Shown here one piece after another: positions 55,814-64,000 of a DNA stretch of 64,000 nucleotides; position 1 is the stretch's first letter; each line of letters starts with the position of its first letter. The notes beneath the pieces were generated by a model. That model saw nothing but the letters and a program-made list of their open reading frames with translations, was not told where the DNA came from and ran no database searches. The position numbers and the translations under genes were made by a program. The stretch is from the NCBI RefSeq assembly GCF_013359685.1, contig NZ_JABFMV010000007.1:62001-126000 (forward strand), given 5' to 3'. The stretch is from Leifsonia sp. C5G2. GTDB lineage: Bacteria; Actinomycetota; Actinomycetes; Actinomycetales; Microbacteriaceae.

Positions 55814-57328
55814 TCAGCCCAGCAGGATCTCCGTCCAGGAGATCGCGGGCAGCTCGACGTGCAGCAGCGAGCCCTCGCGGCGCACCGCCAGCTCGCGCGG
55901 AGCCACCCGGTCCGGGTTCTCGCGGGTGTTGGCCGCGTCCGGGTCGGGGTCGCTCAGGGTGGATGCGCTCACGGTCAGCGACGCCGCGTCCGCGCCGAGC
56001 GCCGCCAGGTCGACCACGAGCTCGGTCGGCTCGTCGATCGAGCGGTTCACCGCGTAGAGGGCGTAGCGTCCGGCCTCCTCGTCGTGCGCGGCGACCGCGT
56101 CCACCAGCGGCACCGCGCCGAAGCGCTCGGTGTCGTAGCTGCCGGAGGTGACGTCGACGGCGAGGGCCGTGCCGCGGCCGTGCGCCGAGGTGGCGGCGAA
56201 CGGGAAGAACGTGGTCTGCTTCCACGCCGGTCCGCCGGGCTCGGTCATGATCGGGGCGATCACGTTCACCAGCTGGGCGAGGGAAGCGCTGGTGACCCGG
56301 TCCGCGTGCTTCAGCAGGGTGATGAGGAGGCTGCCGAAGACGACCGCGTCCGAGACGGTGTACGTGTCCTCCAGGAGGCGCGGGGCGACGGGCCAGTTGT
56401 CGGTTCCGGTGATGCGGTCCACCGTCTCGAACCGGGTGTTGTACCAGATGTTCCACTCGTCGAACGAGATGTTGATCGTCTTCGAGCTGCCGCGCACGGC
56501 CTTCACGCTGTCGGCGGTGGCGACGACGCTGCGGATGAAGTAGTCCATATCGACGCCCGAGGCCAGGAAGCTGCCGAGGTCGCCCTTGTTCTCGTAGTAG
56601 GCGTGGCACGAGATGTACTCGACGTCGTCGTAGGTGTGGCTGAGCGTCACCCGCTCCCACTCCCCGAAGGTCGGCATGGACGAGCTGGAGGAGCCGCAGA
56701 CCACCAGCTGCAGGTCGGGGTCGTACATCTTCATGGCCTGCGCGGTCTTCGCCGCGAGTCGGCCGTACTCCTCCGCCGAGCTGTGGCCGAGCTGCCAGGG
56801 GCCGTCCATCTCGTTGCCGAGGCACCACATCCGCACATCGAACGGCTCGGTGCGGCCGTTGGCGATGCGCTGGTCGGAGAACGCGGAGCCGCCGCGGTGG
56901 TTGGTGTACTCGAGCAGGTCGAGGGCCTCCGAGACGCCGCGCGTCCCGAGGTTCACCGCCAGCATGAGCTCGCTGCCGACCTTGTCGAGCCAGGTCTGGA
57001 ACTCGTGCAGCCCCACCTCGTTGGTCTCGGTCGAGTGCCAGGCGAGGTCGAGGCGCGTCGGGCGCTGCTCGCGCGGTCCGACCGAGTCCTCCCAGCGGAA
57101 GCCGGAGACGAAATTGCCGCCGGGGTAGCGCACGGTGGTGACGCCGAGCTCCTTGACCAGCTCGATCACGTCGGTGCGGAAACCGTCCGCGTCGGCCGCG
57201 GGGTGGCCGGGCTCGTAGATCCCGTCGTACACCGCGCGGCCGAGGTGCTCGATGAACGAGCCGTAGAGGCGGGGGTCGACGGCGCCGATGGCGGCGGAGG
57301 GCTGGAGGGTGAGGCGGGCGTGATGCAT
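55814..57328 (-). CDS. abfA: Alpha-L-arabinofuranosidase (GH51)
   Basis: This is a 504-residue GH51 enzyme, which frees arabinofuranose from arabinoxylan or arabinan fragments. It opens TLQPSAAIGAVDPRLYGSFI, with VRYPGGNFVSGFRWED. Acid/base Glu173 lies in CLGNEMDG and nucleophile Glu291 in SFDEWNIWY. Length matches intracellular GH51 (about 500), and no signal peptide is present, so the ABC system must import oligosaccharides first. It is the last gene of the operon that starts at 61746. Confidence 0.95.
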   Translation of the reverse strand: MHHARLTLQPSAAIGAVDPRLYGSFIEHLGRAVYDGIYEPGHPAADADGFRTDVIELVKELGVTTVRYPGGNFVSGFRWEDSVGPREQRPTRLDLAWHSTETNEVGLHEFQTWLDKVGSELMLAVNLGTRGVSEALDLLEYTNHRGGSAFSDQRIANGRTEPFDVRMWCLGNEMDGPWQLGHSSAEEYGRLAAKTAQAMKMYDPDLQLVVCGSSSSSMPTFGEWERVTLSHTYDDVEYISCHAYYENKGDLGSFLASGVDMDYFIRSVVATADSVKAVRGSSKTINISFDEWNIWYNTRFETVDRITGTDNWPVAPRLLEDTYTVSDAVVFGSLLITLLKHADRVTSASLAQLVNVIAPIMTEPGGPAWKQTTFFPFAATSAHGRGTALAVDVTSGSYDTERFGAVPLVDAVAAHDEEAGRYALYAVNRSIDEPTELVVDLAALGADAASLTVSASTLSDPDPDAANTRENPDRVAPRELAVRREGSLLHVELPAISWTEILLG

Positions 57329-57340
57329 GGACTTCTTTCG

Positions 57341-58606
57341 TCAGAGGGTGGTGATCCGGGCGAGGCGGTCGGCGTGGAGTCGGTAGCGCTCGGCGACGGG
57401 GTTGGGCACGCGCAGCAGCCCGTCGGGCGATTCGACGAGATCGTGCAGCCCCATCGTGAGCAGGTGGTCGGCGCGGGGGCGGTCGCTGTGCCGCCACGTC
57501 CACTCGTACATGTCGAACAGCGGCCACCAGACGTAGCCGACGACGGGTGCGCCCTCGGCTCGCATGGCGTCGACGAGGGCGAGGGACTCGTCCAGCCAGT
57601 GGATGCGCTCCTCGACCGTGCCGGTGACGCACGTCTCGGTGACCATGACGGGCGCGCCGTACCGTGCGGCGAAGCGCTCGAGCGCCTCGCGCAGGCCCTC
57701 GGCGCCGCGGTCGACGCTCGGCCGCGGGTCGGCGAAGCCGCCGCCGTGACGGACGCCGGCCTCGAACAGCTCGGTGGAGTGGCGCGGGTAGTAGTTGACG
57801 CCCATCACGTCCGGACGCACGGCGTGCGCGCGGAACCAGTCGAGCTCAGCGTCGGTCACGGCGGGCGCGAGCCGGTCGCGGAGGGGGTGGGCGTCGTCGA
57901 CGCGGCCGGTGACGAGGTCTTCGACCAGGTGCACCTGGTGGCGCAGACGCTCGGCCTCCTCGCGATGCTCCGGGGCGACATCGTCGCCGATGAAGCTCAT
58001 GGCAGCATCCACATGCACGAAGGTGGCGCGGTCGCCGATGCGGGCGGAGAGCGCATCCTGGCTGAGCACGAAGCCGCGGGCCAGGTTGGCGGCGATGGCG
58101 GCGAAGCCCTCCGCCCCCGTCCGGTACGGCGGCCAGTATCCGTACTCGCCCGAGAACAGAGCGTGGATGACCGGCTCGTTGACCGGCGTGTAGTCGACGA
58201 CCCGGTCGCCGTAGCGTTCGCCGAACCGGTCGGCGAACTCGGCGACGTGCTGCGGGTAGTCGGGGGAGGCGAACTGGTCGGCCAGCCACAGCGGCGTTCC
58301 GTAGTGCAGCAGGTCGACGATCGGGCGGAGGCCGGCCGCGAGGAGCGCGTCGACGGCGCGGTCGGTCCAGTCCCAGTCCCAGCGGCCCGGCGCGGGCGCG
58401 ACCCGGTACCAGGGGACGCCCCAGCGCAGCACCTCGGCGCCGACTCCTGCGGCGAGGGCGAAGTCCTCGCGGTACCGCTCGTAGTGCTCGGTCAGCTCGT
58501 ACTCGTCGATCGCGCGCTCACCCGGCCGCTCCTGCGGAACGAAGGTGTCCTCGATCCCGAGTCCGAGGTGCAGGCGGCCGTCCTCGAACCAGCGCGGCGC
58601 CGTCAC
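57341..58606 (-). CDS. Glycoside hydrolase family 1 (beta-glycosidase)
   Basis: This is a 421-residue GH1-type enzyme. Segments are RWGVPWYRV, LLHYGTPLWLAD, YTPVNEP (acid/base Glu144) and MVTETCV (nucleophile Glu324, where most members have TENG), then GYVWWPLFDMYEW. GTG 58606 overlaps the permease TGA (GTGA). No signal peptide is visible. It should split beta-glucosides or beta-xylosides taken up by the ABC genes. It is shorter than typical GH1 (about 450), and the subfamily is uncertain. Confidence 0.88.
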   Translation of the reverse strand: MTAPRWFEDGRLHLGLGIEDTFVPQERPGERAIDEYELTEHYERYREDFALAAGVGAEVLRWGVPWYRVAPAPGRWDWDWTDRAVDALLAAGLRPIVDLLHYGTPLWLADQFASPDYPQHVAEFADRFGERYGDRVVDYTPVNEPVIHALFSGEYGYWPPYRTGAEGFAAIAANLARGFVLSQDALSARIGDRATFVHVDAAMSFIGDDVAPEHREEAERLRHQVHLVEDLVTGRVDDAHPLRDRLAPAVTDAELDWFRAHAVRPDVMGVNYYPRHSTELFEAGVRHGGGFADPRPSVDRGAEGLREALERFAARYGAPVMVTETCVTGTVEERIHWLDESLALVDAMRAEGAPVVGYVWWPLFDMYEWTWRHSDRPRADHLLTMGLHDLVESPDGLLRVPNPVAERYRLHADRLARITTL

Positions 58607-59484
58607 TTCAGCCCCGTGGTCGCGACGCTCTCGATGAAGCGTCGCTGCATGATCAGGAACATCACCGCGAGCGGCAGCACGGCGATCAGCGACCCGGCCA
58701 TCATCGTGCCGTAGGGGATGATGCCGCTCGGTCCAGTGAGCAGCGTCAGGCCCGAGGTGATCGTGCCCATCTCCGGCGACGTCGTGAACACGAGCGGCCA
58801 GAGCAGGTCGTTCCAGTTGTTGACGAAGGTGAAGATGGCGAGCGTGAGCAGGGCGGGCACCGCGTTCGGCAGCACGATGCTGCGGAAGATGCGGAACTCG
58901 CCGGCGCCGTCGATCCTGGCCGCGTTGTCGAGGTCGCGCGGCAGCGAGATGAAGAACTGGCGGAGGAAGAAGATGCCGAAGGCGTCGGCGGCGCGCGGGA
59001 TGATGAGGCCCGCGAACGTGTTCACCCAGCCGAGCTGAGCGACCAGCTGGTAGACCGGGATGAGCGTCGCCTGGAACGGGATCATCAGGCTCGCCACGAT
59101 CACAATCAGCACGACGCGGTTGCCGCGGAAGTCGATCCGGGCGAGGGCGTAGGCGGCGAGCGAGTCGAACACCAGGGCGAACACGGTGACGCCGCCGGCG
59201 AAGACGAGGCTGTTGAGGAAGAGCCGGCCGAACGGGAGGTCGCTGAAGATCTTCGCGAAGTTGTCCAGCGTCCACGTGCCGGGCAGCAGTGTCGGCGGAT
59301 AGGCGTTGATCTCGGCCGCCGGCTTGAAGGCCGTGAGCACGATGACGACGACCGGCAGCAGCACGATCGCGGTGATGACGAGCGCGGCGGCGAACAGCAG
59401 CCAGCGTTCGGCGCGGCGTCCGAAGCGGCGGCCGCGCGGCGCCGTGGGCCGCCGGAGCGCGGCCGGGGCGGCGGTGGTGGTCAT
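58603..59484 (-). CDS. Carbohydrate ABC transporter permease (MalG type)
   Basis: This is a 293-residue CUT1 permease with six membrane helices. The EAA loop is NAARIDGAGEFRIFRSIVLP. Upstream lie ALARIDFRGNR and IPFQATLIPVYQLV. The ATG at 59484 overlaps the stop of the first permease (ATGA). It partners the binding protein at 60487 and the permease at 59481. No ATPase gene is in the cluster, so a shared ATPase (MsiK-like) elsewhere is implied. Confidence 0.94.
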   Translation of the reverse strand: MTTTAAPAALRRPTAPRGRRFGRRAERWLLFAAALVITAIVLLPVVVIVLTAFKPAAEINAYPPTLLPGTWTLDNFAKIFSDLPFGRLFLNSLVFAGGVTVFALVFDSLAAYALARIDFRGNRVVLIVIVASLMIPFQATLIPVYQLVAQLGWVNTFAGLIIPRAADAFGIFFLRQFFISLPRDLDNAARIDGAGEFRIFRSIVLPNAVPALLTLAIFTFVNNWNDLLWPLVFTTSPEMGTITSGLTLLTGPSGIIPYGTMMAGSLIAVLPLAVMFLIMQRRFIESVATTGLK

Positions 59485-60431
59485 GCGATGTCCTTCTCGC
59501 GGCGTCCGAAGAAGCGGAACTGGATGAGGCTGAGGATGAGCGTGGCCGCCAGCAGCACGTACGAGAGCGCGGTGGCAAGGCCCAGGTCGAGCTTCTTGAA
59601 GCCCTCCTGGTAGATCTCCATGACGACCGTCTGGGTCGAGCGGTAGGGGCCGCCTCCCGTCATCACGTAGATCTGGTCGAAGGCCTGCAGCGCGGCGATC
59701 ATCGCGAACACGACGACGAACGCGAGTGTGTTGCTCAGCTGCGGCAGCGTCACGCTGACGAACCGGCGCCAGGCCCCTGCGCCGTCGATCTTGGCCGCCT
59801 CGTAGAGCGACTCGGGGATCTCCTGCAGACCCGCGATGAAGATCACCATGTAGAAGCCGAAGTTCTTCCAGATCGCGACGAGCACGACGGTCGGCATGGC
59901 GAGCGCGGGATCCTGCAGCACGTTCCCGAGCTGCACGCCGACGCTGCGCAGCCAGAAGTTGAGGAGGCCGACCTGCGGGTCGAGCAGATACGTCCACGCG
60001 AAGGCGGCGACCGCCAGCGAGACGATGAACGGCAGGAAGAGCGCGGTGCGGAAGAAGCCGCGGCCGAGCAGCCGCCGGTTGGTCAGCAGGAGCGCCAGCA
60101 GCAGTGCCGCGATCAGCGCCGTCGGCGTGAAGAGCACGGTGTACAGCGCGGTGTTGCCGAGCGTGGCGAACACGCGCGGGTCGGTGAAGACCTGGATGTA
60201 GTTGTCGAGGCCGACCCACTCCTCCAGCCCGAAGCCGCTCGCGTTCGTGAACGAGAGCCGCAGGGCCGAGAGCATCGGCCAGCCGACGAACGCGATCAGG
60301 ATGACCAGGGCCGGGAGCATGAACAGCAGGGCGAGCGGGCCGCGGCGGGTGCCGGAGCGCGGCCGTCCGCCGAGCGGCGCCGGCGGCCGGTACGGCCTGC
60401 GGGAGGTGCGGGGACGAGTGAGAGTGCTCAT
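59481..60431 (-). CDS. Carbohydrate ABC transporter permease (MalF type)
   Basis: This is a 316-residue CUT1 permease with a basic N-terminus and six membrane helices. The EAA loop is YEAAKIDGAGAWRRFVSVTL. The ATG at 60431 is chosen (MSTLTRPRTSRRPYRPPAPL); ATG 60479 would extend into the preceding hairpin and is less likely. It lies 56 bases after the binding-protein stop, with a perfect stem-loop between. Its stop overlaps the next permease. Confidence 0.93.
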   Translation of the reverse strand: MSTLTRPRTSRRPYRPPAPLGGRPRSGTRRGPLALLFMLPALVILIAFVGWPMLSALRLSFTNASGFGLEEWVGLDNYIQVFTDPRVFATLGNTALYTVLFTPTALIAALLLALLLTNRRLLGRGFFRTALFLPFIVSLAVAAFAWTYLLDPQVGLLNFWLRSVGVQLGNVLQDPALAMPTVVLVAIWKNFGFYMVIFIAGLQEIPESLYEAAKIDGAGAWRRFVSVTLPQLSNTLAFVVVFAMIAALQAFDQIYVMTGGGPYRSTQTVVMEIYQEGFKKLDLGLATALSYVLLAATLILSLIQFRFFGRREKDIA

Positions 60432-60450
60432 AGTCGCTTTCGGGAGACGG

Positions 60451-60479
60451 GTGGGCCGCCGAGGGGGACGGCGGCCCAC
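60451..60479 (-). terminator. Intercistronic stem-loop after binding-protein gene
   Basis: GTGGGCCGCCG (60451-60461) pairs perfectly with CGGCGGCCCAC (60469-60479) around a 7-base loop. It lies 7 bases after the binding-protein stop and 20 before the permease start. It likely attenuates or stabilises so that more binding protein than permease is made. Confidence 0.75.
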
Positions 60480-60486
60480 CCGCGTT

Positions 60487-61746
60487 TCACTTGCCGAGGG
60501 CCTGCTGCACCTGCGAGGAGGCGGACTTCAGCAGGGCGGCGGGGTCGCCGCCGGTGAGCGCCTTCTGGGTCGCCTCGTCGACCGCCGACAGCACGTCGGT
60601 GCTGTTGGCGACGCCGGGGAGCAGCGGGCGGGCGTCGCCGACGAGGTCTGTGAGGGACGCGACGACCGGGTTGGAGGACACGTCCGACGACGGGATGTCC
60701 GTGCGCAGGGGCGGCCAGCCGGAGCCGAGCGACCACTTCGTGGCGACCTCCTTGCTGAAGAAGTAGGCGAAGAACTTCTCGGCCGCCGCCTTCTTCGCGG
60801 AGTCGGCCTGCGCGGTGACCGCCGCGGAGATGCCGATCGCCGACGCCGCCTTGCCCTTGGGGCCCGCGGGGATGCCGGCGATGCCGTAGTCGATCTTGTT
60901 CTCGGTGGCGACGCCGGCCATCCACGGACCGCCGATCTCCATCGCGGCCTTGCCGGAGGAGAACAGCTTGTCGGAGGCGACGCCGTCCAGGCCCGTAGGG
61001 GAGATCTTGTCCTGCGTGACGGCCTTCGCCCAGTAGCTGAGGGTGTCGGCGTTGGCGGACGAGTCGAGCACCGACTTCGAGCCGTCGACGATCGCTCCGC
61101 CTCCGCCGTAGAAGAGGCTCGCCCAGACGCCGTTGCCGACGGTCGCGTGGTCGGGCAGCGCGAGGCCGTACTGCTCGGGGGTGCCGTCGCCGTTCTCGTC
61201 GACGGTGAGCTTCTTGGAGTCGGCGACCCACTCGTCCCAGGTCTTCGGGAACTCGGTGATGCCCGCCTTCTGGAACAGCGCCTTGTTGTAGATGACCGAC
61301 AGCGGCACGAAGCCGGTCGGGACGCCGTAGTAGGAGCCGTCGACCTTCTCCATCTCGACGGCCGCGGGTCGCAGCGACGCATCCTTCACGGCGCTGCCGG
61401 CGTAGAAGTCGTCGAGCTTGGCGAAAGCGCCCTTGGAGGCGTAGACGGGGAGGGTCTCCGCCGGCATCGCGACGATGTCCGGGCCCTTCTTGGCCGACAG
61501 GGCGGGCAGGAGGGTGTCGCCGATGACCGCCCACGTCTTGGTGGTGGTCTTGATCGTGATGTCCTTCTGCGACTTGTTGAAGTCTTCGACGATCTTGTCG
61601 AGGACCTTGCCGTCGGCCTCGGTGTAGCCGTGCCAGAAGGTGAGGGTGACGGGACCGGCGCTGTCGCCGCCGGGGGAGCTGGAGCAGCCGGCGAGCGCGA
61701 GAGAAGCGCCGGCGGCGACGGCGAGCGTCGCGAGCAGTTTCTTCAT
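60487..61746 (-). CDS. Carbohydrate ABC transporter, substrate-binding lipoprotein
   Basis: This is a 419-residue CUT1-type binding protein. The lipobox LALAGCSSS has the Cys near residue 21. The fold is SBP_bac_1 (VTLTFWHGYTEADGKVLDKI). It should bind an arabinoside, xylo- or gluco-oligosaccharide outside the cell and hand it to the two permeases. The ATG at 61746 follows GAGAGGCATTC. Two palindromes lie 51-76 bases upstream; one is identical to the LacI operator at 54631. First gene of the operon. Confidence 0.94.
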   Translation of the reverse strand: MKKLLATLAVAAGASLALAGCSSSPGGDSAGPVTLTFWHGYTEADGKVLDKIVEDFNKSQKDITIKTTTKTWAVIGDTLLPALSAKKGPDIVAMPAETLPVYASKGAFAKLDDFYAGSAVKDASLRPAAVEMEKVDGSYYGVPTGFVPLSVIYNKALFQKAGITEFPKTWDEWVADSKKLTVDENGDGTPEQYGLALPDHATVGNGVWASLFYGGGGAIVDGSKSVLDSSANADTLSYWAKAVTQDKISPTGLDGVASDKLFSSGKAAMEIGGPWMAGVATENKIDYGIAGIPAGPKGKAASAIGISAAVTAQADSAKKAAAEKFFAYFFSKEVATKWSLGSGWPPLRTDIPSSDVSSNPVVASLTDLVGDARPLLPGVANSTDVLSAVDEATQKALTGGDPAALLKSASSQVQQALGK

Positions 61747-61796
61747 TGAATGCCTCTCGTGGGACCGACCGCCTCAGCGTCGATCGATCGGGTTTC

Positions 61797-61822
61797 TACA
61801 ACGATGTACTCCAACGTTGTAA
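61797..61822. promoter_or_regulatory. Tandem LacI operators before sugar ABC operon
   Basis: TACAACGATGTA at 61797-61808 and TCCAACGTTGTAA at 61810-61822 lie side by side upstream of the operon. The second is identical in 13 bases to the site at 54632-54644 before the LacI gene. They mark the operon as the regulator's target. Confidence 0.8.
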
Positions 61823-61878
61823 ACGCGAGTATACGAACCCCCTCCGCACCTCGTCAAGCCGCCCGGCGCAGCTCCCAT

Positions 61879-61950
61879 CCACCGTCGAGTACACCAAGAC
61901 TTCACGCCTGCGCGGCGTGTCGCGTGCAGTCTTCGCGGACTCGACGGTGG
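61879..61950. repeat. Long inverted repeat, family B copy 2
   Basis: The outer stem CCACCGTCGAGT (61879-61890) pairs perfectly with 61939-61950. The inner arm AAGACTTCACGC (61896-61907) pairs at 11 of 12 with 61922-61933. The right arm is nearly identical to that of the copy at 54560-54629. It lies 6 bases after the MBL gene stop, upstream of the sugar ABC promoter. Confidence 0.8.
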
Positions 61951-61955
61951 GGGAG

Positions 61956-62861
61956 TCAGGAGGCGAGGTGGGAGAGGTGGAGGGCGGTTTGGGCGAGGGC
62001 GGAGAGGCGGGGGAAGGGCGGGAGGTTGGACCAGCCGCCGGTCCAGGTGAGGGTGCTCGCGACCTCCCAGACGGTGCCGCCGGGGTGCCCTGCGACCTCC
62101 CGCGACCGGCGCAGGTGGTGCTCGGCCAGGGCGGCGCAGCGGTCGGCCAGGCCGGAGAAGGGATGCTCGTGCCCGGGCAGCGCCAGGCCGCCGAGCCCGG
62201 CGACCCGCTCGAGCGACGCCAGGTAGTCCGCGATCGGATTCGTGGCGGTCGGGCCACCGAGGCCGAGGCCCGGGTTGACGGTCGGGAGCACGTGGTCGCC
62301 GGTGAACACGAGGCCGGAGTCCTCGTCGTGCAGGCACAGGCTGCCGGGGGTGTGGCCGGGCGTCCACAGCACGCGCAGGCGGCGGCCGGGGACATCCAGG
62401 AGGTCGCCCTCGGCGAGCACGTCGTCGGGTCGCGCCAGGTCGGGAGCGGCCGGTGCAGCGGCCACCGCCGCCAACTCCGGCCGCCTCTCGGCCGGCACGC
62501 CCCACCCTTCGAGGTCGGGCGCCGGGAGTCCGCGCCGGATCGCCGCCAGAGCCTCCGCCTCGCGCGCGTGCATGAGCACGGGCGCGCCGGACGCCTCCCG
62601 CAGCGCGGCCGCTCCGCCCGCGTGGTCGGCGTGCATGTGCGTCAGCACGATGCCGGACACGTCGGAGGGCCGTCGCCCGACCGCCTCGACCGCGGCGATC
62701 ACCGCACGCACAGCCTCCCGACCCGGCGAGCCGGGGTCGACGACGAGCACCCCGCCACGGTCGTCCTCCACCACGTACGCCAGGCTGCACGGGAGCCCGC
62801 CCCCGTGCATAGGGACGCGCACCGCGTGCACACCCGGGGCAGCGATCTCCGAAGCAGTCAT
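61956..62861 (-). CDS. Metallo-beta-lactamase-fold hydrolase
   Basis: This is a 301-residue MBL-fold protein with the canonical metal motif THMHADHAGG, then WTPGHTPGSLCL, VFTGDHVLP and LPGHEHPF. The C-terminal helical region ends in ALAQTALHLSHLAS. This layout resembles the LACTB2/glyoxalase-II-like group that acts on thioesters, nucleic acids or lactones. No signal peptide. It lies 92 bases downstream of the monooxygenase stop on the same strand, so the two may be linked. Confidence 0.9.
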   Translation of the reverse strand: MTASEIAAPGVHAVRVPMHGGGLPCSLAYVVEDDRGGVLVVDPGSPGREAVRAVIAAVEAVGRRPSDVSGIVLTHMHADHAGGAAALREASGAPVLMHAREAEALAAIRRGLPAPDLEGWGVPAERRPELAAVAAAPAAPDLARPDDVLAEGDLLDVPGRRLRVLWTPGHTPGSLCLHDEDSGLVFTGDHVLPTVNPGLGLGGPTATNPIADYLASLERVAGLGGLALPGHEHPFSGLADRCAALAEHHLRRSREVAGHPGGTVWEVASTLTWTGGWSNLPPFPRLSALAQTALHLSHLAS

Positions 62862-62909
62862 CCCGCCAGGCTAGCCGCGCCTCGAGATGAGACCGATCGT
62901 CGGAATCCC

Positions 62910-62942
62910 CGCCGAGTGGCGACGAGATGTCACCACTCGGCG
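62910..62942 (-). terminator. Hairpin after monooxygenase gene
   Basis: CGCCGAGTGG (62910-62919) pairs perfectly with CCACTCGGCG (62933-62942) around a 13-base loop. It lies 12 bases after the monooxygenase stop and before the MBL gene. No U tract follows. Confidence 0.7.
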
Positions 62943-62953
62943 ACCGGCGGCGG

Positions 62954-64000
62954 CTACCCGGCGAGCTCCCGCGTCGCCAGGATCGGCCGGAAGAACGCGG
63001 CCAGCTCGTCGGTCGCCGTGAGCGGCAGCACGTCGGCGACGTACTGGTCGGGCCGCACCATCACGATCGCGCCGTCGCGGTGGATGCCGCGCGCCGCGAA
63101 GATGTCGTCGGCCGGATCGGCGGCGTACACCTTCTCGTAGTCGATCAGGCCGAACGGGCCGACCCGTGGCAGGAACAGCTCCGGCACGACGCCGAGGTCG
63201 ACCGCGGTGTGATCCTGCTGGTAGACGACCTTCACGTCGAACCAGGCGTCCGGGTCGGCACCGGCCGGAGTAGCGGCGAGCGGCGACCCGGGGGAGGCCG
63301 ACATCCACTCGGCCAGGCGCGCGACCGCCGACGCCTCGCCCGGACGGGCGGCATCGGCGAAGACGTAGATGCGCCAGCGGCCGTCGGCGCGGGCGTGGTG
63401 GCCGAGGTGCACCGGGTTGCCGTCGCAGACCCGCGTCACCGGCGCCGACTTGAAGCGCTTGCCGATCGGGAATCCGGATGCGAGCTCCTGGTGCGCGGAT
63501 TCGCCGACGATGAGCGACGGTGAGTACTGGGTCATGAAGCCGGCCGGGAACTCCGCGGTCGCGACGTAGAAGTCCTCCAGCTCCGACGGGCTCTCGAACT
63601 CCTCCGGCTTCTTGGCCATCAGCGTCGACCACTCCTTGTCGAAGTCGATCAGGTTCTTCGCCACCACCTGGCGTTCGGCCGAGTAGGTGGCGAGCAGCGA
63701 CTCCGGCGAACGGCCGTCGAGCACGTGGCCGAGCTTCCAGCCGATGTTGAAGCCGTCCTGCATCGAGACGTTCATGCCCTGCCCGGCCTTCGCGCTGTGC
63801 GTGTGGCAGGCGTCGCCGGTGATGAACACACGCGGGGTGCGCATCCCGAGCTCGTGCGGGAGCACGTCGTCGAAGCGGTCGGTGAGGCGGTGGCCGACCT
63901 CGTAGACGCTGTGCCAGGCGACGTTGCGCACGTCGAGCGTGTACGGGTGCAGGATCTCGTTGGCCTTCGCGATGATCTGCTCGATCGAGGTCGAGCGCAC
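62954..64000 (-). CDS. FAD-dependent aromatic monooxygenase, C-terminal part
   Basis: This is 348 residues of a larger flavoprotein; the N-terminal FAD motif lies outside the window. The second FAD segment is VFITGDACHTHSAKAGQGMN, followed by ISM-like MQDGFNIGWKLGHVL. The end, VRPDQYVADVLPL, belongs to the thioredoxin-like C-terminal domain of phenol 2-monooxygenase. It should hydroxylate a phenolic compound with NADPH and oxygen. The true start is upstream of base 64000. Confidence 0.92.
   Translation of the reverse strand: MRSTSIEQIIAKANEILHPYTLDVRNVAWHSVYEVGHRLTDRFDDVLPHELGMRTPRVFITGDACHTHSAKAGQGMNVSMQDGFNIGWKLGHVLDGRSPESLLATYSAERQVVAKNLIDFDKEWSTLMAKKPEEFESPSELEDFYVATAEFPAGFMTQYSPSLIVGESAHQELASGFPIGKRFKSAPVTRVCDGNPVHLGHHARADGRWRIYVFADAARPGEASAVARLAEWMSASPGSPLAATPAGADPDAWFDVKVVYQQDHTAVDLGVVPELFLPRVGPFGLIDYEKVYAADPADDIFAARGIHRDGAIVMVRPDQYVADVLPLTATDELAAFFRPILATRELAG

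Noticed and set aside
55763-58714. A 983-residue plus-strand frame opposite GH51 and GH1.
   Set aside because: It is antisense to two well-supported glycosidases and lacks any motif; it is a GC-driven shadow.

Overview
The window is a stretch of high-GC (about 70%) chromosome from an actinobacterium, most likely family Microbacteriaceae (Leifsonia-like). The evidence is the GC-rich codon use, many GTG starts, frequent 4-bp GTGA/ATGA gene overlaps, a mycoredoxin-like protein, a TreYZ/GlgX trehalose-glycogen block, and the predominance of LacI/MarR/TetR-controlled uptake genes. No rRNA, tRNA, CRISPR array, insertion sequence or prophage was found, and no gap between genes exceeds 300 bases. This is organism inference from style and content, not from a marker gene.

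Layout. 1-12 kb holds housekeeping and accessory metabolism: two aldo/keto reductases (one cut by the window edge), a metallo-beta-lactamase-fold enzyme, a mycoredoxin-like protein, a nucleoside-kinase-like P-loop protein coupled to a proline iminopeptidase, an amino-acid permease, a MarR-MFS exporter pair with a DtxR/IdeR-like operator core, a lipase, a lipoate ligase-like protein with swapped domain order, and a frameshifted UDP-GlcNAc 2-epimerase-like gene. 12-20 kb is a signalling region: an ECF sigma factor, a LAL-type LuxR regulator, an HtrA-like protease, and a 700-residue protein that joins an ECF sigma factor, a zinc anti-sigma-like domain, membrane helices and an external LamG domain. 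20-31 kb holds a PAP2 phosphatase, a TetR/DHA2-exporter/MarR cluster, an exported wall-hydrolase-like protein, a PHP protein, a UvrA2-like ATPase and acetyl-CoA synthetase.

30-40 kb is a trehalose/glycogen block read on the minus strand: treY-treZ, then glgX, a Ser/Thr kinase and a GH15 glucoamylase/trehalase-like enzyme. All junctions are translationally coupled except between treZ and glgX, where a toxin-antitoxin islet sits (hicAB on the plus strand; an RHH antitoxin-like gene with tandem palindromic operators and a tiny duplicated tail on the minus strand). 43-49 kb is a LacI-controlled polar amino-acid ABC transporter with Gfo/Idh and DAO-type oxidoreductases. 50-53 kb holds a GH6 cellulase and a secreted lipase-like lipoprotein. 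53.8-61.8 kb is an arabinoside/beta-glycoside utilisation block (GH51 arabinofuranosidase, GH1 glycosidase, CUT1 sugar ABC transporter). A LacI regulator whose own promoter carries the same palindrome as the ABC operon promoter appears to control it. The window ends in a cut FAD aromatic monooxygenase.

The least explained structure is a population of long, near-perfect inverted repeats at gene 3' ends. At least two pairs of these are clearly related in sequence although they lie 7-25 kb apart. A separate small palindrome, ATTCG-N3-CGAAT, occurs as a six-unit array at 42.25-42.41 kb and as a two-unit pair at 30.35-30.40 kb.
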